Origin: Pseudomonas peli
Lineage (GTDB): Bacteria > Pseudomonadota > Gammaproteobacteria > Pseudomonadales > Pseudomonadaceae
NCBI RefSeq assembly: GCF_900099645.1
Contig: NZ_FMTL01000001.1
Location: 1,674,001-1,738,000 of the forward strand
Length of the DNA: 64,000 nucleotides
Direction of reading: 5' to 3'
Positions 43,783 to 52,896 of this stretch are shown one piece after another. The notes beneath the pieces were generated by a model. That model did not search any database, was not told the origin of the DNA, and saw nothing but the letters and a program-made list of their open reading frames with translations. The stretch's first letter is position 1; each line of letters opens with the position of its first letter. The translations under genes and the position numbers were made by a program.

Positions 43783-44907
43783 ATGAACACGATCAAACAC
43801 CTGCTCGCTGTCGCCGTCTGCGGCGCAACCCTGCTGGCCACGGCGGCACAGGCACAAACCCCGGAGCAATCGCCGGGCAAGCAGCGCGAGCTGCGCGTGT
43901 ACAACTGGGCCGACTACATGTTGCCCTCAGTGCCCAAGGATTTTGCTGCCAACAGCGGCATCAAGCTGACCTGGGATATTTTCGACACCAACGAAGGCCT
44001 GGAAGCCAAGCTGCTCACTGGCAACTCGGGTTACGACCTGGTGGTGCCAACCAACACCTTCCTGGAAAACGAAATCAAAGCCGGGGTGTTCCAGAAGCTG
44101 GACAAGAGCAAGCTGCCCAATTGGCAGCACCTCGACCCAGGCCTGCTGAAGTTGATGACCGCCAACGACCCCGGCAATCAGTTCGCCGTGCCTTACATGT
44201 ACGGCACCGTGCTGATCGGCTTCAACCCGGCCAAAGTCAAAGAAGCCCTCGGCGCTGACGCCCCGGTGGACAGCTGGGACCTGATCTTCAAAGAAGAGAA
44301 CATCAGCAAACTCAAGCAGTGCGGCGTGGCCATGCTCGATTCGCCTGGTGAAATTCTGCCGATCGCCCTGCACTACCTGGGCCTGGACCCCAACAGCACC
44401 AAGCCTGAGGACTATGAGAAAGCCAGCGCGTTAATGCTGAAAATCCGCCCTCACGTGGCTTATTTCAACTCTGCCAAGTACATGACCGATATCGCCAACG
44501 GCGACATCTGCGTGGCCATCGGCTATTCGGGCAGCTTCTACCAGTTCGCCAACCGCGCCAAAGAAGCAGGCAACGGCGTGGTGGTTGATTGGCGCTTGCC
44601 GAAAGAAGGTGCACCACTGTGGTACGACTCCTTCGCCATTCCGAAAAGCGCACTGAACGTCGCCGAAGCCCATGAGTTCCTCAACCACCTGCTCGACCCC
44701 ACGGTGATTGCCCCCATCAGCGACTTCCTTGGCTACCCTAACCCGAACAAGGACGGCATGCCGCTGGTCGGCGCGGCAATCCGCGACAACCCTGGCCTGA
44801 CCCCTACCGCCGAGGCGCAGAAAACCCTCTATGTGCTGCAGCCCCTGCCGCAGAAGACTGAACGCATCCGCACCCGCGTGTGGAACACCATCAAGTCGGG
44901 CACCTGA
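43783..44907 (+). CDS. Periplasmic polyamine-binding protein (PotF/SpuD-like)
   Basis: A 374-aa ABC receptor with a signal peptide (residues 1-25, ending AQA-Q). The binding-site outline of PotF/SpuD is seen: LRVYNWADYMLPSVPKDF, WDIFDTNEGLEAKLLTGNSGYDLVVPTN, PYMYGTVLIGFNP, and VVDWRLPKEGAPLWYDSFAIPK. No permease or ATPase gene follows, so it must share a transporter encoded elsewhere. It is paired with the acetylpolyamine deacetylase upstream, so its ligand may be an acetylated polyamine. Confidence 0.9.
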   Translation: MNTIKHLLAVAVCGATLLATAAQAQTPEQSPGKQRELRVYNWADYMLPSVPKDFAANSGIKLTWDIFDTNEGLEAKLLTGNSGYDLVVPTNTFLENEIKAGVFQKLDKSKLPNWQHLDPGLLKLMTANDPGNQFAVPYMYGTVLIGFNPAKVKEALGADAPVDSWDLIFKEENISKLKQCGVAMLDSPGEILPIALHYLGLDPNSTKPEDYEKASALMLKIRPHVAYFNSAKYMTDIANGDICVAIGYSGSFYQFANRAKEAGNGVVVDWRLPKEGAPLWYDSFAIPKSALNVAEAHEFLNHLLDPTVIAPISDFLGYPNPNKDGMPLVGAAIRDNPGLTPTAEAQKTLYVLQPLPQKTERIRTRVWNTIKSGT

Positions 44908-44956
44908 TGGCCACCCAGCGCCGATAAGGCGTTCGGTTCAACGAGCGCTGGTAGAT

Positions 44957-44990
44957 AAAAAACGCCCCGCCGAATGGCGGGGCGTTTTTC
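44957..44990. terminator. Bidirectional terminator between the polyamine-binding gene and the HD-GYP gene
   Basis: A strong stem CGCCCCGCC / GGCGGGGCG (loop GAAT) with A6 before and T5 after. It ends the rightward polyamine unit and the leftward sensor-kinase/HD-GYP unit. Confidence 0.9.
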
Positions 44991-45016
44991 CTGCAATGCG
45001 CTTAACGCAGCCCGAC

Positions 45017-46087
45017 TCAGCAGGACACTGGCCCATCCGCCAGGCGACGGTGCACCCCTTCAATATGCTCGAACAGTGATTCCATCAGCTGCACCAGCGC
45101 TGGATCGAAATGCTGTCCGGCTTGCTCACGAATCAACGCCTGAGCCTTTTCCGCCGACCAGGCGGGCTTGTAAGGGCGCGTTGAGCGCAGCGCGTCATAC
45201 ACATCGCACAACGCCACGATGCGTGCCGACAGCGGAATGGCCTCGCCCGCCAGGCCCTGGGGGTAACCGCTGCCATCCCACTTCTCATGGTGGTGCAGGG
45301 CAATCTCTGCGGCCAGAACGAGCAACGGCGAGGCCGCACTGTCCTGCAAAATGTCGTGGCCGATTTGCGCATGGGTGTTCATCACCAGGCGCTCGTCATC
45401 CGTCAATTTGCCGGGCTTGCTGAGGATGCTGTCGGGAATGCCGATCTTGCCGACATCATGCATCGGTGCCGCCTGGCGCAGCAGCTCGACCCAGGGCAAA
45501 TCCATGCCGTAGGCCCGCGCCAACAAGGCGGCAGACTCGCCAATGCGCATGATGTGGTTGCCGGTTTCGTTGTCCTTGTAGTCCGCGGCACGCGTCAGGC
45601 TGCGAATCACCGCCTGGTAGCTTTCGCGCAGCTGCGCGTTGCGCCGCTCCACCCGCGCCTCCAGCTGGTCGCGCTCATGCTGCAGGGCCTGACTGGCCAG
45701 GCTCAGCTGCAGGTTGTTGCGCACCCGCAGGAGCAGTTCGGGCAGGTCCAGAGGCTTGCAGATGTAGTCGTTGGCGCCCAGCTCCAGGCCACGGCGCCTA
45801 TCCTCGACGCCACTCAGGGCGGTGACGATGATTACCGGCGCGGCGTTGCGGTCACGCCCGGCCAGTTGCTGGAGAATCTCGAAACCATTGGGCGCCGGCA
45901 TGTCCAGATCGAGCAGGAGCAGGTCCCAGTGATTGTGCTGCAGCCACTCCAGGCCTTCGCCCGAGTTGCTGAAGGCATGCACCTGCCGCAGACCGAAGGC
46001 CTTGAGGCTGGACTCCAGCAGGCGCAGGTTGGGCGCCATATCGTCTATCACCACCACCGTGGCAAACCGCAGTGCATCAGACAGCAT
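45017..46087 (-). CDS. Response regulator with HD-GYP cyclic-di-GMP phosphodiesterase domain
   Basis: A 356-aa protein with a receiver domain (Asp15-Asp16, phosphoacceptor Asp60 in LLLLDLDMPAPNG, Lys in YICKPLDLPEL), a short helical linker (130-155) and an HD-GYP domain with HD in MHDVGKIGIPD and GYP in HHHEKWDGSGYPQGLAGEAIP. The motifs are intact, so it should degrade c-di-GMP on phosphorylation. Its start overlaps the end of the hybrid kinase gene by 11 bases, so the kinase is its likely partner. Confidence 0.93.
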   Translation of the reverse strand: MLSDALRFATVVVIDDMAPNLRLLESSLKAFGLRQVHAFSNSGEGLEWLQHNHWDLLLLDLDMPAPNGFEILQQLAGRDRNAAPVIIVTALSGVEDRRRGLELGANDYICKPLDLPELLLRVRNNLQLSLASQALQHERDQLEARVERRNAQLRESYQAVIRSLTRAADYKDNETGNHIMRIGESAALLARAYGMDLPWVELLRQAAPMHDVGKIGIPDSILSKPGKLTDDERLVMNTHAQIGHDILQDSAASPLLVLAAEIALHHHEKWDGSGYPQGLAGEAIPLSARIVALCDVYDALRSTRPYKPAWSAEKAQALIREQAGQHFDPALVQLMESLFEHIEGVHRRLADGPVSC

Positions 46088-49031
46088 CTTTATTCACCTC
46101 CTGCAGCAGGGCGCTGACCAGCCCGCGCAGCTCATCCAGGTCCAGTGGTTTGGCCAGGAAGCCCTGGCAATCCAGACTGAGCAATTTGGCCGTATCGGCA
46201 GCCGCACTGAGCACCACCACCGGCAGATCATGGGTTTGTGGCGCCGCCCGCAACTGGCGGAGCACCTGCTCGCCGTTCAGGCCCGGCAGGTGGTAATCGA
46301 GCAGCAGCAGGGCCGGCGGTGAGGCCAGCAGGCGCTCGACGGCCACCCGCCCATCGCTGACCACTTCGATGTCGGCCAGGTCTTCCAGGGCCTTGCGCAC
46401 CACGAACTGGCTGGCCGGGTTGTCCTCGACATAGAACACCCGCGGCCGCGCGCCCGCCGCCGCAGGGGTCGGAGCCGCCACAGCGCCGGCCAGGGGCAGT
46501 TCGATCCAGAAGCTGCTGCCAATGCCGGGTTCGCTGTGCAGGCCCATGCGCCCATTCATCAGCGTGGCGAACTGCTGACACAGCGCCAGCCCCAGACCGG
46601 TGCCCTGAATGGCCGTGTTCTGCCGGCCCACCCGCTCGAACGGCTCGAACACCTGATCCTGTAGCTCCGGGCTGATACCCAGGCCGGTGTCCTCGACCAG
46701 CAGCCGCACATGCCCGGCCGCGACCTGGTAGCTCAGGGTGATCTGCCCCGCCGGCTGGTTGTACTTGATGGCATTGGACAGCAGGTTGAGCATCACCTGG
46801 CGCAGGCGGAGCGGATCGGCGATGACCTGCAGGGCGGCATCGGGCAGGTCCAGGTTGAGGGTCAGACCCTGCTTGTCCACCTCGACCCGGACCAGCTCGG
46901 CGCACTCGTTGAGCAGGTTGTGTACCGTTACCGGCCCCAGCTCCACCCTGGCCTTGTCGGCCTGCACGCTGGACCACTCGAGGATGTCGCCGACCAGCTG
47001 ATTGAGGTGCTCGCTGGCGGTGAGAATCTCGTCCAGATAATCCAGGCCTTCCGCGCCGCTGGCCGGCCGCTCCATGCGCATCAGCTGGGCAAAACCCTGG
47101 ATGGCATTGAGCGGGGTGCGCAGCTCGTGGCTCATGCTGGAAATAAAGCGCGATTTGGCCTGGTTGGCCGCCTGCGCTTCCTCGGTGGCGTGGCGCAGGG
47201 CTTGCTCGCCATTTTTCAGGGCATCGATATCCACATGGGTGCCGGCCAGTACAAGGGCCCGACCCGTTTGTGGGTCATGCTCAACGACCCGACCACGGCC
47301 CATCAGCCAGGCATACCGGCCTTCGGCATCGGCAAAGCGGAACTCGGCCTCATAATGCTGGCTCGTGCCTTCACGCACCTGCTGTACGGCGTCGCGAACA
47401 CGGCGGGCATCGTCCGGGTGTACGCGCTGCAGGAAGGCGTCCTCACTGAACACTTCCTGAGAAAACCCGAAACGCTTGCAGAAGCGCCCGCGTACATGCA
47501 CCAGGCCTGTATCAAAGTGGCGCTCCCAGAGGCTCTCGGTGGCCCCTTCCAACACCACTTCAAGGCGCTGCTGAGCGGCCTGGTTGCGCACCTCACTCTG
47601 CTCCAGGGTGCTGCCCATCTGCGCCGCCTGGCCGGCCATATCATCCAGCTCGCGAATATCGGCGCTTACCCGCGTTGGCCGCCACTGGCCCTGGCCAATC
47701 GCGGCCATCATCGTCGAGATCCCGGCAATCGGCTTGAGCAGGTACTGGCTGAGGCGGCGCGAGCGCATCCACATGAACGCGAAGAACAGCAGGTAGAACA
47801 GCACCAGCCCGGCAATCAGCAGGTAGCCGATCTGCTGGTAGTGACGGGCGAGAAAGTTGGTCTGGCTGAACACCTGCGCCTCGTCCACCACCGCCAGCAG
47901 CTTCCAGCCGGTACGTTCAATCGTCGCCCAGGCCAGCAGGTGCGGACGCCCGCCAAGCATGACCGACTGCACGCCCTGCGACCGCTGCGCCATGGCGGCG
48001 GCCAGGCTGCGGGTCTGTTCGCGCTTGCTCAGGTTGAAGTCTTCCGGCTTGAAGATCTCACGGCGGATCGCCTCCGCGTAGGAATGCTCGGTCAGCTCAT
48101 CCAGGCCGAAGTCATCCTCACCGGTCTTGGGCAAGGCCATGATGTTCAGGTCCTGGCTGACCAGCATGGCGTAGCCGTCCCAGGGCACCTGTAACTGATC
48201 GATCTGGCTGAGAATGCCACCAACGGTGATGTCCACCCCGCTGACCCCTTCGAGAAAATCGCCGCGGTACACCGGGGCAATCGCCGACATCATCCAGCCC
48301 TGGCCGGCCGGGTCGAGGTAGACGTCGGTCCACACCACCTTGCGCTGCGGGTTATGCGCGGCATCGGCCTGGTAGTAGAAGTTGTAGTCGGGGATGACCA
48401 TGTCATGCGGGTACTGGTCCGGCGTCAGGAACCAGGGGTAAATGTGGTTGAGGCTGTCCCAGCTGTTGAAGTACAGACTGGCCACCAGCGGGCTGCTCTG
48501 CTTGAGCTCGGCCATCAGCGGTTCCAGCGTCACCAGTTGGGCCGCCTTACCCAGGTCCTGGCGGGCGAGCGGCGTGACCGCCGAGTAGAAGAACGCCGCC
48601 CCACCGTTATCCGCCGCACTGTAACGCACGCCGCTGGGGGTGACGGCCAGCTCCGGCGGGGCGCCGGCCGGTTGCTGCAAGGCACGCTGGGTCAGGTTGC
48701 GGTAGGTGTTGGTCAGGGCTTCGATCTGCGTCAGTTGCCCATCGACGATGCGCGTTTCCAGGCGCGCCGAGGCCTGCAGATCCTCCAGGGCCGTCTGTCG
48801 CAGGTAATCCACCTGGGCATCGCGGATCGCGCTGTTGCTCAGCAGGTAGATGGCGATCAATACCGTTTCTACCAGCACCAGCGGGATCAGGGCACTTTGC
48901 ACAAAGGCCCGCCAGATCCACTGACTCAGACTGAGGGATGTTTTCGCCGACACGCTGGCTGACTCCGGTAAACACTCATAGGGCAGCAAACGTAGTTGCT
49001 GCCGAGTAATGTCAGAATGCCACCATAGCAA
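46077..49031 (-). CDS. Hybrid sensor histidine kinase (dCache-PAS-HisKA-HATPase-REC)
   Basis: A 984-aa membrane kinase with two helices (about 46-68 and 400-424) around a large periplasmic dCache-like sensor domain, then a HAMP-like linker, a PAS domain (about 490-610), phosphoacceptor His635 (SSMSHELRTPLNAIQGF), an ATPase domain (DTGLGIS, GTGLGLALCQQ) and a C-terminal receiver with Asp912 (LLLLDYHLPGLNG). No HPt domain is present. Cache sensors bind small molecules, often amino acids or carboxylates. Its 3' end overlaps the HD-GYP gene, so the signal probably lowers c-di-GMP. The first 25 residues before the helix are poorly conserved in type and the start may be later. Confidence 0.9.
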   Translation of the reverse strand: MLWWHSDITRQQLRLLPYECLPESASVSAKTSLSLSQWIWRAFVQSALIPLVLVETVLIAIYLLSNSAIRDAQVDYLRQTALEDLQASARLETRIVDGQLTQIEALTNTYRNLTQRALQQPAGAPPELAVTPSGVRYSAADNGGAAFFYSAVTPLARQDLGKAAQLVTLEPLMAELKQSSPLVASLYFNSWDSLNHIYPWFLTPDQYPHDMVIPDYNFYYQADAAHNPQRKVVWTDVYLDPAGQGWMMSAIAPVYRGDFLEGVSGVDITVGGILSQIDQLQVPWDGYAMLVSQDLNIMALPKTGEDDFGLDELTEHSYAEAIRREIFKPEDFNLSKREQTRSLAAAMAQRSQGVQSVMLGGRPHLLAWATIERTGWKLLAVVDEAQVFSQTNFLARHYQQIGYLLIAGLVLFYLLFFAFMWMRSRRLSQYLLKPIAGISTMMAAIGQGQWRPTRVSADIRELDDMAGQAAQMGSTLEQSEVRNQAAQQRLEVVLEGATESLWERHFDTGLVHVRGRFCKRFGFSQEVFSEDAFLQRVHPDDARRVRDAVQQVREGTSQHYEAEFRFADAEGRYAWLMGRGRVVEHDPQTGRALVLAGTHVDIDALKNGEQALRHATEEAQAANQAKSRFISSMSHELRTPLNAIQGFAQLMRMERPASGAEGLDYLDEILTASEHLNQLVGDILEWSSVQADKARVELGPVTVHNLLNECAELVRVEVDKQGLTLNLDLPDAALQVIADPLRLRQVMLNLLSNAIKYNQPAGQITLSYQVAAGHVRLLVEDTGLGISPELQDQVFEPFERVGRQNTAIQGTGLGLALCQQFATLMNGRMGLHSEPGIGSSFWIELPLAGAVAAPTPAAAGARPRVFYVEDNPASQFVVRKALEDLADIEVVSDGRVAVERLLASPPALLLLDYHLPGLNGEQVLRQLRAAPQTHDLPVVVLSAAADTAKLLSLDCQGFLAKPLDLDELRGLVSALLQEVNKDAV

Positions 49032-49045
49032 TCCTTAAGACTGTA

Positions 49046-49969
49046 TTAGCCCTTAGTCGTGCTATCAGGGCCACCCAGGCCACCTTCCAGCTTGCGCCAG
49101 AGCAGACGCACCGCCGCCTTGCGCACCAGGGCGCAGCGGTACAGGCGAATCTCCAGCGGCGCTTGCCACTGTTCATCACCGCACACCACCAGCTCGCCGC
49201 GGGCCAGTTCGGCGGTCACGCTCAAACGCGGCACCCAGGCCACGCCCATACCTTGCAAGGCCATGCTTTTCAGGCTGTCGGCCATCGCCGTTTCGTACAC
49301 CGTGGTCGAGCGCAGCGCGCGTTGGCGCAGCAGCAGGTTGACCGAACGACCGAGAAACGCCCCGGCGCTGTAGGCCAGCAGCGGCAAGCTCTGGCCGCTG
49401 TTGAGGTCGAACAGCGGCGCACCGTCTTCGCCCACCGCGCACACCGGGAGCATTTCCGTGCGGCCCAGGTGCAGCGAGGGGAAGATTTCCGGGTCCATCT
49501 GCAACGCAGCGTCCGGGTCGTAGTAGGCGAGAATCAGGTCGCAAGCGCCTTCACGCAGCGCATGCACCGCCTCACCGACGTTGGTCGCCACCAGACGGGT
49601 GGTCAACGGCAGTCCTTCACGGCGTAGGCGGGCAATCCACTCGGGGAAAAAGCCCAGGGTCAGCGAATGCGCGGCGGCAATTTGCATCACCTCACCCTGC
49701 TGGCCTTCGAGGTTATGCAGATGACGCACCACCTCACCGAGCTGCTCGACCATGCTCCGTGCGGTGACCAGAAACAGCTGGCCGGACTCGGTCAGCTCAA
49801 TGGGCGTGCAGGCGCGGTTGACCAAGGTCAGCCCGAGCATGTTCTCCAGGCTGCGAATCCGCCGACTGAACGCCGGCTGAGTGACAAAGCGCTTTTGCGC
49901 CGCCTGGGAGAAGCTGCGGGTGGCGGCCAGGGTGACAAAGTCTTCCAGCCATTTGCTTTCGAGGTTCAT
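49046..49969 (-). CDS. LysR-family regulator divergent from aspA
   Basis: A 307-aa LysR-type protein with an N-terminal HTH (LEDFVTLAATRSFSQAAQKRFVTQPAFSRRIRSLE) and a C-terminal ligand-binding domain. It is transcribed away from aspA across a 169-bp gap, the classic LysR layout, and the same pair stands in P. aeruginosa (PA5428/PA5429, from memory). Control of aspA is the natural inference. Confidence 0.92.
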   Translation of the reverse strand: MNLESKWLEDFVTLAATRSFSQAAQKRFVTQPAFSRRIRSLENMLGLTLVNRACTPIELTESGQLFLVTARSMVEQLGEVVRHLHNLEGQQGEVMQIAAAHSLTLGFFPEWIARLRREGLPLTTRLVATNVGEAVHALREGACDLILAYYDPDAALQMDPEIFPSLHLGRTEMLPVCAVGEDGAPLFDLNSGQSLPLLAYSAGAFLGRSVNLLLRQRALRSTTVYETAMADSLKSMALQGMGVAWVPRLSVTAELARGELVVCGDEQWQAPLEIRLYRCALVRKAAVRLLWRKLEGGLGGPDSTTKG

Positions 49970-50138
49970 GGATCAGCCCTTGTGCATGCGAATACGTCGG
50001 TCGACGCTGAGCGGTCACACCAACGTTATGCCGATTATGCATGACCCAGTGCTTAACAGCATTGGCAAGTACCAAGCTGCAGCCCCTAATCTACGGGCCA
50101 TCGCGGCATATGCCGTATTTCCTGAGATGACCTTGATC

Positions 50139-51563
50139 ATGTCCCCTGCTGCATCCACTCGCCTCGAAAAAGACCTGCTCGGCACCCTCGACGTTCCTGC
50201 TGATGCCTATTACGGCATCCAGACCCTGCGCGCCGTGCAGAACTTCCGCCTGTCCGGCGTGACGCTGTCGCACTATCCGAAACTGGTGGTCGCCCTGGCC
50301 ATGGTCAAACAGGCCGCTGCCGACGCCAACCGCGAGCTGGGACACCTGTCCGCCGCCAAGCACACGGCGATCAGCACCGCGTGCGCACGCATCATTCAGG
50401 GCGAGTTTCACGACCAGTTCGTGGTCGACATGATTCAAGGCGGCGCTGGCACCTCGACCAACATGAATGCCAACGAAGTCATTGCCAACATTGCCCTCGA
50501 AGCCATGGGTTTCGAGAAAGGTGACTACAAGCAGCTGCACCCGAACAACGACGTGAACATGGCGCAGTCGACCAACGACGCCTACCCGACCGCCATCCGC
50601 CTCGGCCTGCTGCTCGGCCACGACAGCCTGCTGACCGCGCTGGACAAGCTAATCCAGTCGCTGTCGAAAAAGCACCTGGAATTCAGCCATGTGCTGAAAA
50701 TGGGCCGCACCCAGCTACAGGATGCCGTACCGATGACTCTCGGTCAGGAGTTCCGCGCCTTCGCCACCACCCTCGGCGAAGACCTGCAGCACCTCAAGCT
50801 GCTCGCCCCGACCCTGCTCACCGAAGTCAACCTGGGCGGCACCGCGATTGGCACCGGCATCAACGCCGACCCGCAATACCAGCTGCTGGCGGTCAAACGC
50901 CTGGCGATTATCAGCGGCCAGCCGCTGACCCCGGCCGCCGACCTGATCGAAGCCACGTCGGACATGGGCGCCTTTGTACTGTTCTCCGGCATGCTCAAAC
51001 GCACCGCGGTGAAGCTGTCGAAAATCTGCAACGACCTGCGCCTGCTCTCCAGCGGGCCGCGCACCGGCATCAATGAAATCAACCTGCCCGCGCGCCAACC
51101 AGGCAGCTCGATCATGCCGGGCAAGGTCAACCCGGTGATCCCGGAAGCGGTCAACCAGGTGGCCTTCGAAGTGATCGGCAACGACCTGGCGCTGACCATG
51201 GCAGCCGAAGGCGGCCAGCTGCAGCTGAACGTGATGGAGCCGCTGATCGCCTACAAGATCTTTGACTCGATCCGCCTGCTGACCCGCGCCATGGATATGC
51301 TGCGCGAGCTGTGCATCGACGGCATCACCGCCAACGAAGCGCGCTGCCGCGAACTGATGGAAAACTCCATCGGCCTGATCACCGCGCTGAACCCTTACAT
51401 CGGCTACGAGAACGCCACGCGCATCGCCAAAGTAGCGCTGGAAAGCGGCCGTGGCGTGCTGGAGCTGGTGCGCGAGGAGAAGCTGCTGGGCGACGCCGAG
51501 CTGGCCGACATCCTGCGCCCGGAAAACATGATCGCCCCGCGCCTGGTGCCCCTCAGCCAGTAA
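50139..51563 (+). CDS. aspA: Aspartate ammonia-lyase (aspartase)
   Basis: A 474-aa enzyme converting aspartate to fumarate and ammonia. The fumarase/aspartase signature GSSIMPGKVNP is near residue 323, with the substrate segments MGRTQLQDAVPMTLGQEF, TSTNMNANEVIANIA and SVTGLI-type loop residues. Two close starts are possible; I chose ATG 50139 (MSPAASTRLEKDLLG), which gives the usual length, over 50127. With the LysR gene, the alanine symporter, asparaginase and glutaminase in the next 13 kb it suggests active amino-acid catabolism. Confidence 0.95.
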   Translation: MSPAASTRLEKDLLGTLDVPADAYYGIQTLRAVQNFRLSGVTLSHYPKLVVALAMVKQAAADANRELGHLSAAKHTAISTACARIIQGEFHDQFVVDMIQGGAGTSTNMNANEVIANIALEAMGFEKGDYKQLHPNNDVNMAQSTNDAYPTAIRLGLLLGHDSLLTALDKLIQSLSKKHLEFSHVLKMGRTQLQDAVPMTLGQEFRAFATTLGEDLQHLKLLAPTLLTEVNLGGTAIGTGINADPQYQLLAVKRLAIISGQPLTPAADLIEATSDMGAFVLFSGMLKRTAVKLSKICNDLRLLSSGPRTGINEINLPARQPGSSIMPGKVNPVIPEAVNQVAFEVIGNDLALTMAAEGGQLQLNVMEPLIAYKIFDSIRLLTRAMDMLRELCIDGITANEARCRELMENSIGLITALNPYIGYENATRIAKVALESGRGVLELVREEKLLGDAELADILRPENMIAPRLVPLSQ

Positions 51564-51605
51564 GCGAACTTCTGCGTTACAGGAGGCCACCCCCGCCTCC
51601 ACTCC

Positions 51606-51636
51606 TCAAGGGATGGCCACGGCCATCCCTTTTTTG
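51606..51636 (+). terminator. Terminator of aspA
   Basis: An 11-bp perfect stem (AAGGGATGGCC / GGCCATCCCTT) with a 2-base loop followed by a run of T residues, about 45 bases past the aspA stop. Confidence 0.9.
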
Positions 51637-51669
51637 CCTGGTTCCACCATGACTAGGCGAAGCTCGCTC

Positions 51670-52830
51670 CTACGAGCGCACCCGAATCGGCCTCTGCAAC
51701 AAAAGACCCAACACAAACATTATCCCCAGCACTAACAGCACCAAGAAGATGAGGCGGTTATGCCACGTGAGTGCTTCGAGATAGGCCTGCTCAGTCCAGT
51801 CGTAAGGCATGGGTGGAAAACGTTTCAGCTCGGCAATCTGTTGCTTAGCCTTTTCCTGTAGGGCAGCCAGCGGTTGGCGACCACGCTCAATAGCCTCCAG
51901 CGCATCCTCACAGATCCAGATCACCTGGGTTCGCCTGGCCATGGGATTCTGTCGATAGATACACTTAGCTGGCTCACCGACATCGACCATGGGGTAGGTG
52001 ATGCGGTAGACCTTATCGCCATGCATCCCCAACTCCAGCTCCGCACCGCGATCAATACTCAGTGAATGGCTGGTTGAATAGGCCAAAGGCCAAACCCGTG
52101 CTTGGTCATCCTGGAGAAAGCGCTGCGGCTGACAACGCGTGACCCGGCTCCAGCCAGCCATACAATCAAGCCGCTCGCCAATGGCGAAGAACCGGACAGG
52201 CAGATCAACCAATGCATGCTCCTCAGGCAAAGGCTGAGGTCGCCAGCTCCACAGCATGCTCGCTAAAACCGTCAGCACCAGCACATGAGCCAACAGTTGC
52301 TGGTTGAACGTAATCAAGCGCTGTCGTCGCCAGAGCAGATAAAAAGATACAGCGATCACCAGCACATCCAGCGCCAGCCAGAGCATCTGGATTGCCAGCC
52401 AGCGGTAGCGCCAGTCGTAGAGCGCCGCTTCGCTCAGCAAAGTGGCAGTTGCTTCGAGACCAGGCGTCGTGGCATTCGCGGCAAGGCGCTGCAGGGCATA
52501 AACACGCTCCTGGAAAAGGCCAAGACGTAAACGATCACCAGGCTGCAGCAAGGCATAGCGATGATCCTGACGATCAAGCAGTGGCTCGAGCATCAGCTGC
52601 CAGCTACGCGCATCATCAGCCTCGAGGGACATCACCCAACGGCAGGCCGTTCCGCCGCGCCGCTGTGCACGACAGACCTCTGCGGAGTTCAGTCCGGCCA
52701 GCGTGATTTCCACGAACTGCAACTGGCCGCGCGCGGGAAAGGCCACCATAAGCGGCTGCGTGCGACCAAGCAGATCGACGAATGCCAACACACCAAGCGC
52801 CATAATGAGCGTGAGAAACAGCCAACGCAT
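51670..52830 (-). CDS. Membrane protein of unknown function (386 aa)
   Basis: Hydrophobic segments lie at the N-terminus (3-20), in the middle (about 145-165 and 180-198) and near the C-terminus (360-378). Between the middle and last helices is a soluble domain with paired Cys (LDCMAGW...TRCQPQ; AKCIYRQ...IWICED). The first soluble part has Cys53/Cys62 (EVCRAQRRGGTACRW). No family is recognised. It has a plain ATG at 52830 and stands alone between two terminated neighbours. Confidence 0.7.
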   Translation of the reverse strand: MRWLFLTLIMALGVLAFVDLLGRTQPLMVAFPARGQLQFVEITLAGLNSAEVCRAQRRGGTACRWVMSLEADDARSWQLMLEPLLDRQDHRYALLQPGDRLRLGLFQERVYALQRLAANATTPGLEATATLLSEAALYDWRYRWLAIQMLWLALDVLVIAVSFYLLWRRQRLITFNQQLLAHVLVLTVLASMLWSWRPQPLPEEHALVDLPVRFFAIGERLDCMAGWSRVTRCQPQRFLQDDQARVWPLAYSTSHSLSIDRGAELELGMHGDKVYRITYPMVDVGEPAKCIYRQNPMARRTQVIWICEDALEAIERGRQPLAALQEKAKQQIAELKRFPPMPYDWTEQAYLEALTWHNRLIFLVLLVLGIMFVLGLLLQRPIRVRS

Positions 52831-52896
52831 GTGATCGTCCTTGATGCGTCAAAGAAAACCCGGATGGTAACCTCGACCATCCCTTTTTTCCTGGCG

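Noticed and set aside
46710-48194. 494-codon rightward frame opposite the hybrid kinase
   Set aside because: The kinase motifs fix the coding strand; the rightward frame has shadow composition.
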